From Pantoea septica (GTDB lineage: Bacteria; Pseudomonadota; Gammaproteobacteria; Enterobacterales; Enterobacteriaceae): a stretch of 45,940 nt of DNA. Under the pieces are notes generated by a model. It worked only from the letters and a program-made list of their open reading frames with translations, was not told the origin of the DNA and did not search any database. Made by a program: the position numbers and the translations under genes. How positions within the stretch are numbered: position 1 is the first letter of the stretch; every line of letters starts with the position of its first letter. Where the stretch lies: positions 1 to 45,940 of the forward strand of contig NZ_MLJJ01000033.1 of the NCBI RefSeq assembly GCF_002095575.1, read 5' to 3'. Shown one piece after another: positions 38,778 to 45,940 of the stretch.

Positions 38778-39704
38778 TTACTGATTGAGGTGATCCTGCA
38801 GTTGCGGGTAATCAGGCAAAGCTGTCATTGCCCCTTTGGCTGTTGTCGCAAGCGCGCCGCATGCCTGTGCGCACTGCAGATGTGCCGCCAGTTGCGCAGC
38901 ATCAGCAGGAAGCCCGTTCTGCGCAAGTCCCCATAACAGCCCTGCGACAAAGGCATCGCCAGCACCGGTTGTATCGATGCTGAGTACGGGCTTCGCCGGA
39001 TAGTGAACAAGCCCGTCGTTATACCAGGCCCATACGCCTGCGCTACCCTGAGTGACCAACAGTAATCTGATCGTAAAATGCTTCGCCAGCTCCTCGATAG
39101 CGGCTTCAACGTCGGCGCAATCCGCTATCCATATCAGCTCTTCCTCGGAAAGCTTCACAACATCTGCCAGTTGAAGTGCCTGCCTGATACAGCGATGGAG
39201 TTCAGCTTTATCCTGCCAGAGATCGAGTCGAATATTGGGGTCAAAACTGACATAGCCGCCTGCGTCACGCACTGATTTCATTGCCTGTAAGGTGGTGCTT
39301 CTAGAGGGTTCCTGAAGCAGTGCAATTGAGCAACAGTGTAACCAGTCGTGAGGGATAAACTGAGGGAGATCATGGCGTTCCAGAAATAAGTCCGCGCCTG
39401 GGCGAACCATAAATGTGAAGGTACGTTCACCCTCGGCGTCCAGTGCTACTACCACGGTTGAAGTGCGGTGCGTCTTATCCATCAACATGCAGGAGACATC
39501 CACATTTTCCCTCTCAAGCACTTGTCGCAAAAAGCGTCCGAAAGGATCGTCTCCCACACGGCCAATAAATCGACTGTTTCCTCCAAGCCGGGCGATTCCC
39601 ACCGCCACGTTAGCCGGCGCGCCTCCAGGACATTGCAGGAGACGCCCGTCCTCTTCAGGAAGCAAATCAACCACCGCATCACCTAAACACCAGATTCGAT
39701 TCAT
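38778..39704 (-). CDS. scrK: Fructokinase ScrK
   Basis: A 308-residue PfkB-family sugar kinase that phosphorylates fructose released by ScrB. The N-terminal GGAPANVAVGIARLGG and the C-terminal DTTGAGDAFVAGLLWGL (catalytic Asp250) are the two PfkB signatures. First gene of scrKYABR. GGAG lies seven bases ahead of the ATG. An operator lies 21 bp upstream, so it has its own ScrR-controlled promoter. Confidence 0.95.
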   Translation of the reverse strand: MNRIWCLGDAVVDLLPEEDGRLLQCPGGAPANVAVGIARLGGNSRFIGRVGDDPFGRFLRQVLERENVDVSCMLMDKTHRTSTVVVALDAEGERTFTFMVRPGADLFLERHDLPQFIPHDWLHCCSIALLQEPSRSTTLQAMKSVRDAGGYVSFDPNIRLDLWQDKAELHRCIRQALQLADVVKLSEEELIWIADCADVEAAIEELAKHFTIRLLLVTQGSAGVWAWYNDGLVHYPAKPVLSIDTTGAGDAFVAGLLWGLAQNGLPADAAQLAAHLQCAQACGALATTAKGAMTALPDYPQLQDHLNQ

Positions 39705-39722
39705 CAGTAAACTCCAGTAAAA

Positions 39723-39740
39723 AGCTAAACCGATTTAGCT
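39723..39740. promoter_or_regulatory. ScrR operator upstream of scrK
   Basis: AGCTAAACCGATTTAGCT is an 18-bp palindrome with only the central base pair non-matching. Its core equals the scrY operators. Confidence 0.85.
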
Positions 39741-39974
39741 ATGTGGCGATAGTATGCATTAAGGATTTGGACATTGTCACGGCTGTTAATAATGCCAGGC
39801 AGCAGGTAAAGGCAGATAACAGATTTGGATGGCGCTCTTACAAAGGATGCCCGGTTCCATGATAGTGTCCCCAGCCCCTCCTCCGGCTCAAACAACCGGG
39901 ATAAAGAGAGAGCCGGGCATGTTGGCGTAGCGGTTATGATTTAGCTGACGTTATTGTCGATGGGCTTCTTGATA

Positions 39975-40712
39975 TCACCCCGTTACTTCTGAGAGCGCTT
40001 TACGCACGTCGCCGGTCGCCGCCGCATCAAGCGGCGTGACCAGGGCATAATTGTAATGCTCATCACTCCAGTACTGCGCCATCACATTCTCGGCTTTGCG
40101 CTCGCCGTGCGGCAGCTTAACCGGACTGAGCGGCCGGATATACCAGGCGAGGCGGGTGCCGTGCGCATCCTGATACATCACCAGCGCCGCCGGGCCCTGC
40201 GCCGTTGCTATCAGGCGCGCGCCGAGCGGTTTAAAGCCATACTGCTCCAGATTAGGCGGCAAATTGCCGTTGATAAAATAGCGCCCGACCCAGCTCGCCA
40301 GCTCGTTTTGCTGGCTGGCGACCACGTCCATCGGCGTCAGCGTCGCATTGCCGAACAGCTTATAGGCCTGCACCGCATCTTCCATCGGCAAATGACCGGC
40401 CATTTGCGAATCTTTCAGCTGCCAGCCGGTAAAGCCGCCGACGCTAAGGGATAGAACCAATACGCAGGCAAGGGCCAGCTTTCGCTGCCGCTGCTGCCGC
40501 GCACGGCGGCGAAAAGCGTGCGGCTCGGGCGTTTCCAGCGTCTGCTTTTGCTGGTGCATCGCCTGCCGCAAAAGCTGCATCTCATAACGCATCTCCGCCA
40601 CGCGTCCGGCAGCCTGAGGATCCTCCGCCAGATAACGCTCGACGCGTCGTGCGGTAGCGTCATCCGCTTCGCCATCTATCCAGGCGTGCAGATCCTCTTC
40701 GTCGGGTTTCAT
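39975..40712 (-). CDS. RsiW-like membrane anti-sigma factor
   Basis: A 245-residue bitopic protein. The N-terminal cytosolic anti-sigma domain (MKPDEEDLHAWIDGEADDAT, about 1-75) is followed by one transmembrane helix (KLALACVLVLSLSVGGFTGW, about 78-97) and a periplasmic domain. The zinc-finger cysteines of many ZAS domains are absent. The start overlaps the sigma stop by four bases, so it is translationally coupled to the sigma gene, its expected partner. It is last gene of the catalase-b561-sigma operon. Confidence 0.85.
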   Translation of the reverse strand: MKPDEEDLHAWIDGEADDATARRVERYLAEDPQAAGRVAEMRYEMQLLRQAMHQQKQTLETPEPHAFRRRARQQRQRKLALACVLVLSLSVGGFTGWQLKDSQMAGHLPMEDAVQAYKLFGNATLTPMDVVASQQNELASWVGRYFINGNLPPNLEQYGFKPLGARLIATAQGPAALVMYQDAHGTRLAWYIRPLSPVKLPHGERKAENVMAQYWSDEHYNYALVTPLDAAATGDVRKALSEVTG

Positions 40713-41218
40713 TTCAGTCTCCTTAGGGGTAACGGCTTGACCTTGCCTTCTAATTTCTCATGCAGCAGTTTTCGCGCCCGGGAGAGACGCGACATCACCG
40801 TTCCCAGCGGGATATCCAGCGTCTCGGCCGCCTCTTTATAGCTCAGCCCCTCCACGCTCACCAGCAGCAGTATGGCGCGATAATCGGTCGGCAACGTCGC
40901 GAACAACGCCAGCGTATCGTCTGCAATCGCCATCGACTCCGTAGAGCTACTCAACGCCTCCTCGCCGGTAAAAAAGGCGAGAAGCGTTCGATAGCGCTTC
41001 CGCCGCCGTTCGCCGTCGATAAACTGCCGATAAAGAATGGCAAACAGCCAGGCGCGCAGGCTCTGCTCATCCCGGCTCTGCGGCGTTCGCGTCAATGCCT
41101 TGATTAAACAGCTTTGCACTAAATCATCAGCGCTGTGCGGGCTGCGGGTCAGCCACAGCGCGAAGCGTTGCAGATGCGGCATCACGTCCCGGATCTCTTC
41201 GTCAGTCAGCTGCGACAC
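40709..41218 (-). CDS. ECF RNA polymerase sigma factor
   Basis: A 169-residue ECF sigma factor. Region 2 reads LQRFALWLTRSPHSADDLVQSCLIKALT and RAWLFAILYRQFIDGERRRK. Region 4 reads LVSVEGLSYKEAAETLDIPLGTVMSRLSRARK. The start is GTG at 41218 with GAGGAAAG five bases upstream, nine bp after the cytochrome stop. It belongs to an ECF group found with SrpA-like catalase and cytochrome b561 (ECF26-like). It probably drives the operon in which it sits, from the promoter at 42854-42882. Confidence 0.9.
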   Translation of the reverse strand: MSQLTDEEIRDVMPHLQRFALWLTRSPHSADDLVQSCLIKALTRTPQSRDEQSLRAWLFAILYRQFIDGERRRKRYRTLLAFFTGEEALSSSTESMAIADDTLALFATLPTDYRAILLLVSVEGLSYKEAAETLDIPLGTVMSRLSRARKLLHEKLEGKVKPLPLRRLK

Positions 41219-41227
41219 AGGCTTTCC

Positions 41228-41767
41228 TCAGCGTTTGCGGGTTCCCGCCATACTGTTAAACACGCCGTCGCGCAGCACCAGCGCATGCAGTAACGCCGCC
41301 GCCAGATGCGCCATGATGGTCAGGAAGAGCAACAGCGCGACGATGGAATGCAGCGGACGCAACAGCGCGTACCAGTCGTTATTCACCGGCACGATGGCCG
41401 GCAATACGAATCCGCCACCAAGGGTCACCGGATAGCCCGCCGCCGAAAGCATCGCCCAGCCAATCAGCGGCTGAGCCAGCATCATTGCATACAGTGCCCA
41501 GTGCGACAGGTGCGCCAGGGCGCGCTGCCAGGCGGGAATCGAGCCGGGCAGCGGCGGAATGGCGGTATAAAAGCGCAGCCACAGCCGAACCACCACCAGC
41601 ACGAATATCATCAGGCCCAGCGGCTTGTGAATCGCCACCAGCAGGCCGTGCAGCGAGGAGACGGTCGACACCATCGCCACACCGATAAATAACATAGTCA
41701 TTATCGCCAGCGCCATTAGCCAGTGCACCAGACGCAGCGCGGGATGAAAATAGGTTACCTGTTTCAT
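41228..41767 (-). CDS. Cytochrome b561-family membrane protein
   Basis: A 179-residue inner-membrane dihaem cytochrome b561 (CybB-like) with four transmembrane helices. Candidate haem ligands are His15 (RLVHWLM), His47 (VAIHKPLGL) and the His residues in LSHWALYAMML and LRPLHSIVALL. The start overlaps the catalase stop by four bases. It likely supplies electrons from quinol to the catalase-like haem protein, or moves them the other way. That role is inference from the operon. Confidence 0.88.
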   Translation of the reverse strand: MKQVTYFHPALRLVHWLMALAIMTMLFIGVAMVSTVSSLHGLLVAIHKPLGLMIFVLVVVRLWLRFYTAIPPLPGSIPAWQRALAHLSHWALYAMMLAQPLIGWAMLSAAGYPVTLGGGFVLPAIVPVNNDWYALLRPLHSIVALLLFLTIMAHLAAALLHALVLRDGVFNSMAGTRKR

Positions 41768-42822
41768 AATGGATGACCTGCCTGTTCAGACTGTTCGCGG
41801 GTGCGCTGGTTGTAGGATTTGGCATAGGCTGCAGAGCGCGCATTCAGTAAGGGATCGTCGGAGGCGGCGATGCCATCGGGTAGAATCAGCGGATCGTAAT
41901 TGATATCGTTGCACGGGCCCTGCTGCTGAGGCAGCGAACGGGTCACCACCAGCGTCCCGGCATTAATGGTCTGGCGATCGGCAGGCCAGACTTTCGATGC
42001 GTCGTTACCCGCATCGCCCGCGCCAGCCAGGGTTACCATTAGATCCCATTTCAGCGGCCCGTTCGCCAGACGCTGCGCAAGATCCTTTTGCAGGAAATCT
42101 TTGTCGGTTTTCTCTTCCGCGGTCTCTGGCTGACGGGGCGTTTGCGCCACCATACTCCAGCGCACCAGATGCGCAGCGCTGGATTTATCGATAAAACGGA
42201 AGGCATTCAGGCTGTTGAAGCTGTCGCTGCTCCAGCTGGACGAGGGCACGTACCCTTTTATCCAGGCGAGGAAAGGTTTGATTTCCGGATGCTGAAGCAC
42301 AAAGGCTTTCATTCTGGCCGGATCGGGTTTGCCGGTAGCCGGATCGGGTCGCGAAGCGACCTGCTGATCGTAGAACCCCTGCACGGTGGCAACCGGAAAG
42401 AACGGGATCGCATTCATGCCGGTACGCCACTGCTGTCCGTCCGCCTGTTGAAACAGCAGCGCCATACTGCGCACCGGAACGGCATAATCGGGCGCCCCGG
42501 GGTTGCCGCCGGCGATGGCAAAGCGCCCCGTTACCGGCGTCGTCGCGCCCTGCGCGAACAGCGGCGCGCGCGAGAAGACGCTGGCGTTGCCGGTTGCCCT
42601 AAACTCGCCGATGACGCAGACCCCTTTGGCGTGATTGCGCCGATACCCAGGATGTTCGCCGCCGGACTGCTGCAATGCCGTAGCCAGCTTATCGGCGGAG
42701 AGACGCTGCGGCGCCAGCCAGCCGCCGGCCCATAAAAACACGATGATCAGCGCCAGCGGAACCACGCCGACCAGCGCGAGGCGCGCGACTTTCTGGCCGG
42801 TGGAAAGTGGAGAGTTCGTCAT
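41764..42822 (-). CDS. SrpA-like catalase-family peroxidase, membrane-anchored
   Basis: A 352-residue mini-catalase. After one N-terminal hydrophobic helix (about 12-33) it carries the catalytic His64 in HPGYRRNHAKGVCVIGEF and the haem-ligand pattern Arg329-x3-Tyr333 (NARSAAYAKS). It is much shorter than ordinary catalases and probably periplasmic. The frame extends to 42984 but crosses an ECF promoter. I chose the ATG at 42822, giving a 5' leader of about 25 bases. Members act as peroxidases more than as catalases. First gene of the operon. Confidence 0.9.
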   Translation of the reverse strand: MTNSPLSTGQKVARLALVGVVPLALIIVFLWAGGWLAPQRLSADKLATALQQSGGEHPGYRRNHAKGVCVIGEFRATGNASVFSRAPLFAQGATTPVTGRFAIAGGNPGAPDYAVPVRSMALLFQQADGQQWRTGMNAIPFFPVATVQGFYDQQVASRPDPATGKPDPARMKAFVLQHPEIKPFLAWIKGYVPSSSWSSDSFNSLNAFRFIDKSSAAHLVRWSMVAQTPRQPETAEEKTDKDFLQKDLAQRLANGPLKWDLMVTLAGAGDAGNDASKVWPADRQTINAGTLVVTRSLPQQQGPCNDINYDPLILPDGIAASDDPLLNARSAAYAKSYNQRTREQSEQAGHPL

Positions 42823-42853
42823 AGGATAGGATCGCCTGTTTGCAAAGAGCGCA

Positions 42854-42882
42854 TAAGACGAACCAGCGACAGCTTTATTCCC
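42854..42882 (-). promoter_or_regulatory. ECF-type promoter of the catalase operon
   Basis: On the minus strand GGGAATAAA (42882-42874), a 13-base spacer and CGTCTTA (42860-42854) form a two-part motif typical of several ECF groups. The -35 GGGAATAAA followed by CGTC is a common ECF pattern. It ends 31 bp before the catalase start. It suggests the operon's own sigma factor transcribes it. Confidence 0.65.
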
Positions 42883-42961
42883 GAGGCATAAGATTTTTTT
42901 TTCGGCTGCGGGGAAACCGCTCAGGCTGTCGGTGACGACGTGGAAAACAAGCGGAGCGGCG

Positions 42962-43978
42962 TCATGCAGACTCGCGCACGACAAGTTCGCCGCTCAGCAA
43001 GATGCGCTGCCTGGGCAAACCTGGATCCCGGATGTTGCTGACGATCAGCTCTACCGCCTGCCGTCCGGTTTCCTCGCTCGCGGATGAGACGTAGGTCAAA
43101 GAGGGAGACGTAAGATTGACCTGCAGCATATCCTCAAAGCCGACCAGTGCGACCTGCTGCGTCAGGAAGAGATCCTTGCCCAAAGTGCGCCCGACCTGCT
43201 GAATGCCGTTAAGACAGCCAATCAGCGCCGTCGACGAATGACAGAGCAGTGCGGTAAGGGTGTTGTTTTTTTCCAGCAGGTGGCCCGTCGCCAGACTCGC
43301 CGCAAAGGTATCGTCGCTGCAGGCAGGCGCGAACTCGTCCTTGTGCGCAATACCGTTTTGCAGCAGGCTGGCCCGCAGCCCCTGCAGCCGCTGCGTGCGC
43401 AGCAGCGAATCCGCTTCGCCGCCGATATAGCCGATATTACGATGGCCGCGATCCAGCAGATAGCGCGTCGCCAGCGCCGCAGCCTGTCGATTGTCGCGCA
43501 TTACCAGATTGCACGTTTCGCTGATTAGCGTCTGCGAGACCACCACGAACGGTAAGGGGCAGCGTCGCAGCCGCTCCGGCACGGTGGGATTAACGGTGTC
43601 GGACGTCAGGTAGATAATGCCTGCGACGCCCTGCTGTTTAAACGAAAGCAGGCAGCGTTCCAGGCTCGCCTCGTCATCGTGCGGCTGACCGAGAAACAGC
43701 ATAAATCCCTTTTTCTCGAGCTCTTTAACCACGCTCGCCATCACCTTAACGGTATAGCTGTCGCTGAAGTCGCAGAGGATAAGCCCTATCAGATTAGAGG
43801 TGCTGGCGCGCAGGTTGGCGGCGGCGACGTTATGCACGTACCCCAGCCGCTGGATAGCGGCCTGAACCTTCTCGATAGTCGCATCGGAAATCTTGCCTTT
43901 CTGCCGTAAAACCAGCGAAACGGTAGAGACCGATACGCTAGCCTCTTTAGCCACATCGATGATGCTGACTTTTTTCAA
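42962..43978 (-). CDS. LacI-family transcriptional regulator (MalI-like)
   Basis: A 338-residue LacI-type repressor. The helix-turn-helix is VSIIDVAKEASVSVSTVSLVL at the N-terminus, closely resembling MalI. The sugar-binding domain has MRDNRQAAALATRYLLDRGHRNIGYIGG. The frame opens at 43996, but TTG at 43978 has GGAG five bases ahead and gives the usual MKKVSIIDVAKEA start, so I place the start there. It follows the PTS gene in the same direction, as a regulator of it. The effector is unknown. Confidence 0.9.
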   Translation of the reverse strand: MKKVSIIDVAKEASVSVSTVSLVLRQKGKISDATIEKVQAAIQRLGYVHNVAAANLRASTSNLIGLILCDFSDSYTVKVMASVVKELEKKGFMLFLGQPHDDEASLERCLLSFKQQGVAGIIYLTSDTVNPTVPERLRRCPLPFVVVSQTLISETCNLVMRDNRQAAALATRYLLDRGHRNIGYIGGEADSLLRTQRLQGLRASLLQNGIAHKDEFAPACSDDTFAASLATGHLLEKNNTLTALLCHSSTALIGCLNGIQQVGRTLGKDLFLTQQVALVGFEDMLQVNLTSPSLTYVSSASEETGRQAVELIVSNIRDPGLPRQRILLSGELVVRESA

Positions 43979-44052
43979 ACCTGCTCCTGATAACAATCCG
44001 ATCCATTATTCCAGCGCGCGCTCCCGCCGAAGCCGGAGAGCGCCGCTGCCTG

Positions 44053-45552
44053 CTATTTGGCCATCATGGTCGACATCGTCTGCGCGATAAACTGCGCGCG
44101 GGCGCCGAAAATAACCTGAATGCCCGTATCACCGACAAAGACCACTCCGCGCGCGCCGACGCCGTTAAGGCCATCCTTATCGACCAGTTCGCTTTTCACT
44201 ACCTCAAGCCGCAAACGGGTGATGCAGGATCCGACAGTATTGATATTTTGCGCCCCGCCAAGCAAGCCGATAATTTCGGTCGCAATCTCGTTATCCGATT
44301 TATCGTTCATATTGGCCGTTACAAGGGTGCGGCCTGGCGTTTTGATATCAAAGCGGCGGATAACATAGCGGAACGTAAAGTAGTAAATCAGTCCCATCGG
44401 CACGCCGATGATCACGGCGTTGAGGAAGTGGGTCTGATAGCCGTTGAACGAGGGCAGAATGCCGAATGAGAGGTAGTCGATAAATCCGGCGGAAAATGAT
44501 TTAGCGATATGCGCATGCATCAGATACATCATCATGTAGGCCAGGCCCGCCATGATGGCGTTAAACACGTAGAGGATCGGCGCGACAAAGATAAAGGTGA
44601 ACTCAACCGGTTCGGTTATCCCCGTCAGGAAGCAGGTGAGCGCGGCGGAGAAGAGGATCCCGGCGGCGATTTTTTTATTGGCCGTTTGCGCTTCGTGATA
44701 CATCGCCAGGCAGGCGGCAGGCAAAGCAAAGAGCATCAGCGGGAACTCGCCCTGCATGAACTTGCCGGCGTTCCGATAGGAGTCGCTGCTGAAGGATTTA
44801 ACGCCCTCTTCCAGCATCTTAAACCAGATCGTCTGGTCGCCGTGGATCACCTGGCCGGCGTGCGTGGTGTAGTCGCCGAACGAATACCAGAAAGAGGGAT
44901 ACCAGATATGATGGAGCCCGAGCGGAATCAACGCGCGCTCCACTAACCCGAAAATAAAGGTGGAGGCCGCCTGATTATCGCCGTTCACCACCACAGAAAG
45001 CGCATCAATGCCCGACTGGATATGCTGCCAGATATAGGGCAGCAGCAGCCCCATCAGAAATGATAAGCAGGCCGTAGCGATGGCGACGAAGCGCTTGCCC
45101 GAAAAGAAGCCGAGGAACTCAGGCAGCTGCAGCGTGTGAAAGCGGTTATAGCACCAGGCGGCCAGGATGCCGCAGAGCAGACCGCCAAACACCCCCATTT
45201 GCAGCGTGGGTATGCCGACCACCATCGCATATTTTCCTCCTTGCGACGCCATCTCCGGGGTAATGCCCATTACCGTGCCGATAGTGATATTGGTAATAAA
45301 AACCGAGACGGCGGCGGAGAGCGCCGCAATGCCCGACTCAGACGCCAGCCCGACGGCGGAGCCGATGGCGAACAGCATCGGCAGGTTGTCGAAGATGACG
45401 CCGCCGGCGTTCATCATCAGCGGCAGATGGAATTTGTCGCCGAATGCCAGCAGCAGACCAGCGGCTGGCAACAGCGAGATAGGCAGCATAAGCGCGCGGC
45501 CGATCATCGATAGTTTGGATAACGACTTTATCAATCCTGAGAACAGACTCAT
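44053..45552 (-). CDS. PTS EIICB, glucose/maltose/alpha-glucoside type
   Basis: A 499-residue PTS permease. EIIC (about 1-395) has IGRALMLPISLLPAAGLLLAFG, the sugar-site GLHHIWYPSFWYSFG and ALTCFLTGITEPVEFTFIFVAPILY. The linker KTPGR leads to EIIB (410-499) with phospho-Cys443 (VGSCITRLRLEV). It resembles PtsG, MalX and alpha-glucoside EIICB; sequence alone cannot choose the sugar. There is no EIIA domain, so it uses EIIA-Glc. GGGGAAAG precedes the ATG. The LacI-type gene follows 74 bp downstream. The pairing recalls malX-malI, but malY is absent. Confidence 0.92.
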   Translation of the reverse strand: MSLFSGLIKSLSKLSMIGRALMLPISLLPAAGLLLAFGDKFHLPLMMNAGGVIFDNLPMLFAIGSAVGLASESGIAALSAAVSVFITNITIGTVMGITPEMASQGGKYAMVVGIPTLQMGVFGGLLCGILAAWCYNRFHTLQLPEFLGFFSGKRFVAIATACLSFLMGLLLPYIWQHIQSGIDALSVVVNGDNQAASTFIFGLVERALIPLGLHHIWYPSFWYSFGDYTTHAGQVIHGDQTIWFKMLEEGVKSFSSDSYRNAGKFMQGEFPLMLFALPAACLAMYHEAQTANKKIAAGILFSAALTCFLTGITEPVEFTFIFVAPILYVFNAIMAGLAYMMMYLMHAHIAKSFSAGFIDYLSFGILPSFNGYQTHFLNAVIIGVPMGLIYYFTFRYVIRRFDIKTPGRTLVTANMNDKSDNEIATEIIGLLGGAQNINTVGSCITRLRLEVVKSELVDKDGLNGVGARGVVFVGDTGIQVIFGARAQFIAQTMSTMMAK

Positions 45553-45598
45553 GCTGCTTTCCCCGATTTAAGACCCTGGATGACACTTTTTAAGTGCT

Positions 45599-45634
45599 GT
45601 TATAAGTGGTAGAACGTTCTACTAGAACGTTCTA
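45599..45634 (-). promoter_or_regulatory. PTS promoter with tandem LacI-type operators
   Basis: GTAGAACGTTCTAC (45609-45622) is a perfect palindrome and TAGAACGTTCTA (45623-45634) follows at once, with centres 13 bp apart. Both have the central AACGTT typical of LacI-family operators. TATAAC (45604-45599, minus strand) would be the -10 box, so the operators cover the spacer and -35 region. Confidence 0.7.
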
Positions 45635-45649
45635 CTCATCATTCGAGAA

Positions 45650-45664
45650 GCCTGTTCAACAGGC
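45650..45664. promoter_or_regulatory. Perfect 15-bp inverted repeat upstream of the PTS operators
   Basis: GCCTGTT-C-AACAGGC is fully symmetrical about its centre base. It lies just upstream of the tandem operators and may be a regulator site or part of a hairpin. Confidence 0.4.
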
Positions 45665-45868
45665 AACTGATATTTGGCCTTCAGCCAGAGGATTTACTGA
45701 TATTTTTGAAGTGGATCGTAAAAGCTGGGCTGCGTACCTGAACGCGCCCGCTTTTTGAGCCAGAGAGTGAAGAGCACGTGCCGAAGGAATGCCTGAGGTC
45801 GTCGTCACCCCATGAACGGGGTGGAAAGAGGCAGTGTGAGTCGCTTAGCAGGGTGATACAGCGCGTAA
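45665..45868. other. Non-coding region up to the IS1 end
   Basis: About 200 bp with no convincing gene. ACTGATATTT occurs twice. On the minus strand a frame from GTG 45808 to 45656 gives 50 codons (TTTSGIPSARALHSLAQKAG near its start); it has no clear ribosome binding site. It may be a remnant of a phage-type small gene. CCCC-ATGAA-CGGGG and similar short stems lie near 45808-45822. Confidence 0.3.
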
Positions 45869-45940
45869 GGTAATGGTCCCAACTTATTGATAGTGTTTTA
45901 TGTTCAGATAATGCCCGATGACTTTATCATGCAGCTCCAT
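45869..45940 (-). mobile_element. IS1-family element, right end (continues beyond the window)
   Basis: GGTAATGGTCCCAACTTATT begins a sequence matching the right end of IS1 as I recall it, with only a few differences over 72 bases. It includes the 23-bp-class inverted repeat, then the 3' end of insB. The element runs on past the window edge. It is inverted relative to the copy at 1-15. Confidence 0.9.
45884..45940 (-). CDS. insB: IS1 transposase InsB, C-terminal fragment (cut by window edge)
   Basis: Eighteen codons read MELHDKVIGHYLNIKHYQ and a TAA stop. This is the known C-terminus of IS1 InsB (the E. coli version has Val in the place of the first Met). InsAB' frameshift fusion is the active DDE transposase that moves the element. 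The start and the catalytic core lie outside the window. Confidence 0.9.
   Translation of the reverse strand: MELHDKVIGHYLNIKHYQ

Noticed and set aside
42962..45552. Calling the PTS/LacI pair malX-malI
   Set aside because: The regulator is MalI-like, but the EIIC resembles PtsG as much as MalX and malY is absent, so the symbols would overstate the evidence.

Overview
The window reads as a gamma-proteobacterial accessory replicon or chromosomal region from the Enterobacterales, most likely the Erwiniaceae (Pantoea/Mixta/Erwinia-like). The basis is enterobacterial gene content with full-length homologues of MalEFGK, LamB, MalM, MalPQ, MalT, ScrKYABR, RluF and NudK, high-GC codon use, and two IS1 ends. 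It may come from a large Pantoea-type plasmid, because maltose and sucrose loci are known there. That last point is inference. No replication, partition, tRNA or rRNA gene is visible.

Layout. Positions 1-15 are the tip of one IS1 copy, and 45869-45940 are the start of another in opposite orientation, including the last codons of InsB. The sequence therefore looks like a stretch bracketed by, or assembled up to, two inverted IS1 copies. Next come an OFA-type MFS transporter (49-1311, -) and an aldo/keto reductase (1777-2862, +).

Positions 3014-18867 hold a complete, contiguous maltose/maltodextrin regulon: malEFG (-), divergent malK-lamB-malM (+), malQ and malP (-), and the activator gene malT (+). 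MalT-box-like motifs lie upstream of malE/malK and of malP. In E. coli K-12 malPQ-malT is far from malEFG/malK-lamB-malM. Here the two blocks are joined and only a vapBC toxin-antitoxin pair lies between them.

Positions 19040-25315 hold an NCS1 nucleobase permease with an 18-bp palindrome upstream, rluF, a NemR-like TetR regulator and a DJ-1/PfpI protein sharing the same 15-bp operator, a DeoR-type regulator, nudK, and a translationally coupled small DUF4406-like protein. An Rpn-type nuclease gene (25389-26315, -) follows.

Positions 26499-29580 form an operon of an exported peroxiredoxin, a DsbD-like transmembrane thioredoxin protein, an ECF sigma factor and an NrsF-type anti-sigma factor. 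The sigma gene is frameshifted at a run of eight A. After an AT-rich glycosyltransferase gene come an MFS gene coupled to a DUF2256 mini-gene and a small secreted glycine-rich protein. The sucrose regulon scrK-scrY-scrA-scrB-scrR (33207-39704, -) follows, with three near-identical ScrR operators.

Positions 39975-42822 hold a second ECF/anti-sigma system. It is transcribed after a membrane-anchored SrpA-like catalase and a b561 cytochrome, from a recognisable ECF-type promoter. A PTS EIICB gene with its LacI-type regulator (42962-45552) completes the window and has tandem palindromic operators.

Together the genes serve uptake and breakdown of maltodextrins, sucrose and one further PTS sugar, plus two separate extracytoplasmic peroxide-defence modules, each paired with its own ECF sigma/anti-sigma circuit. 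The frameshift in one of the sigma genes and the NemR-like redox-sensor pair are the observations I would check first.
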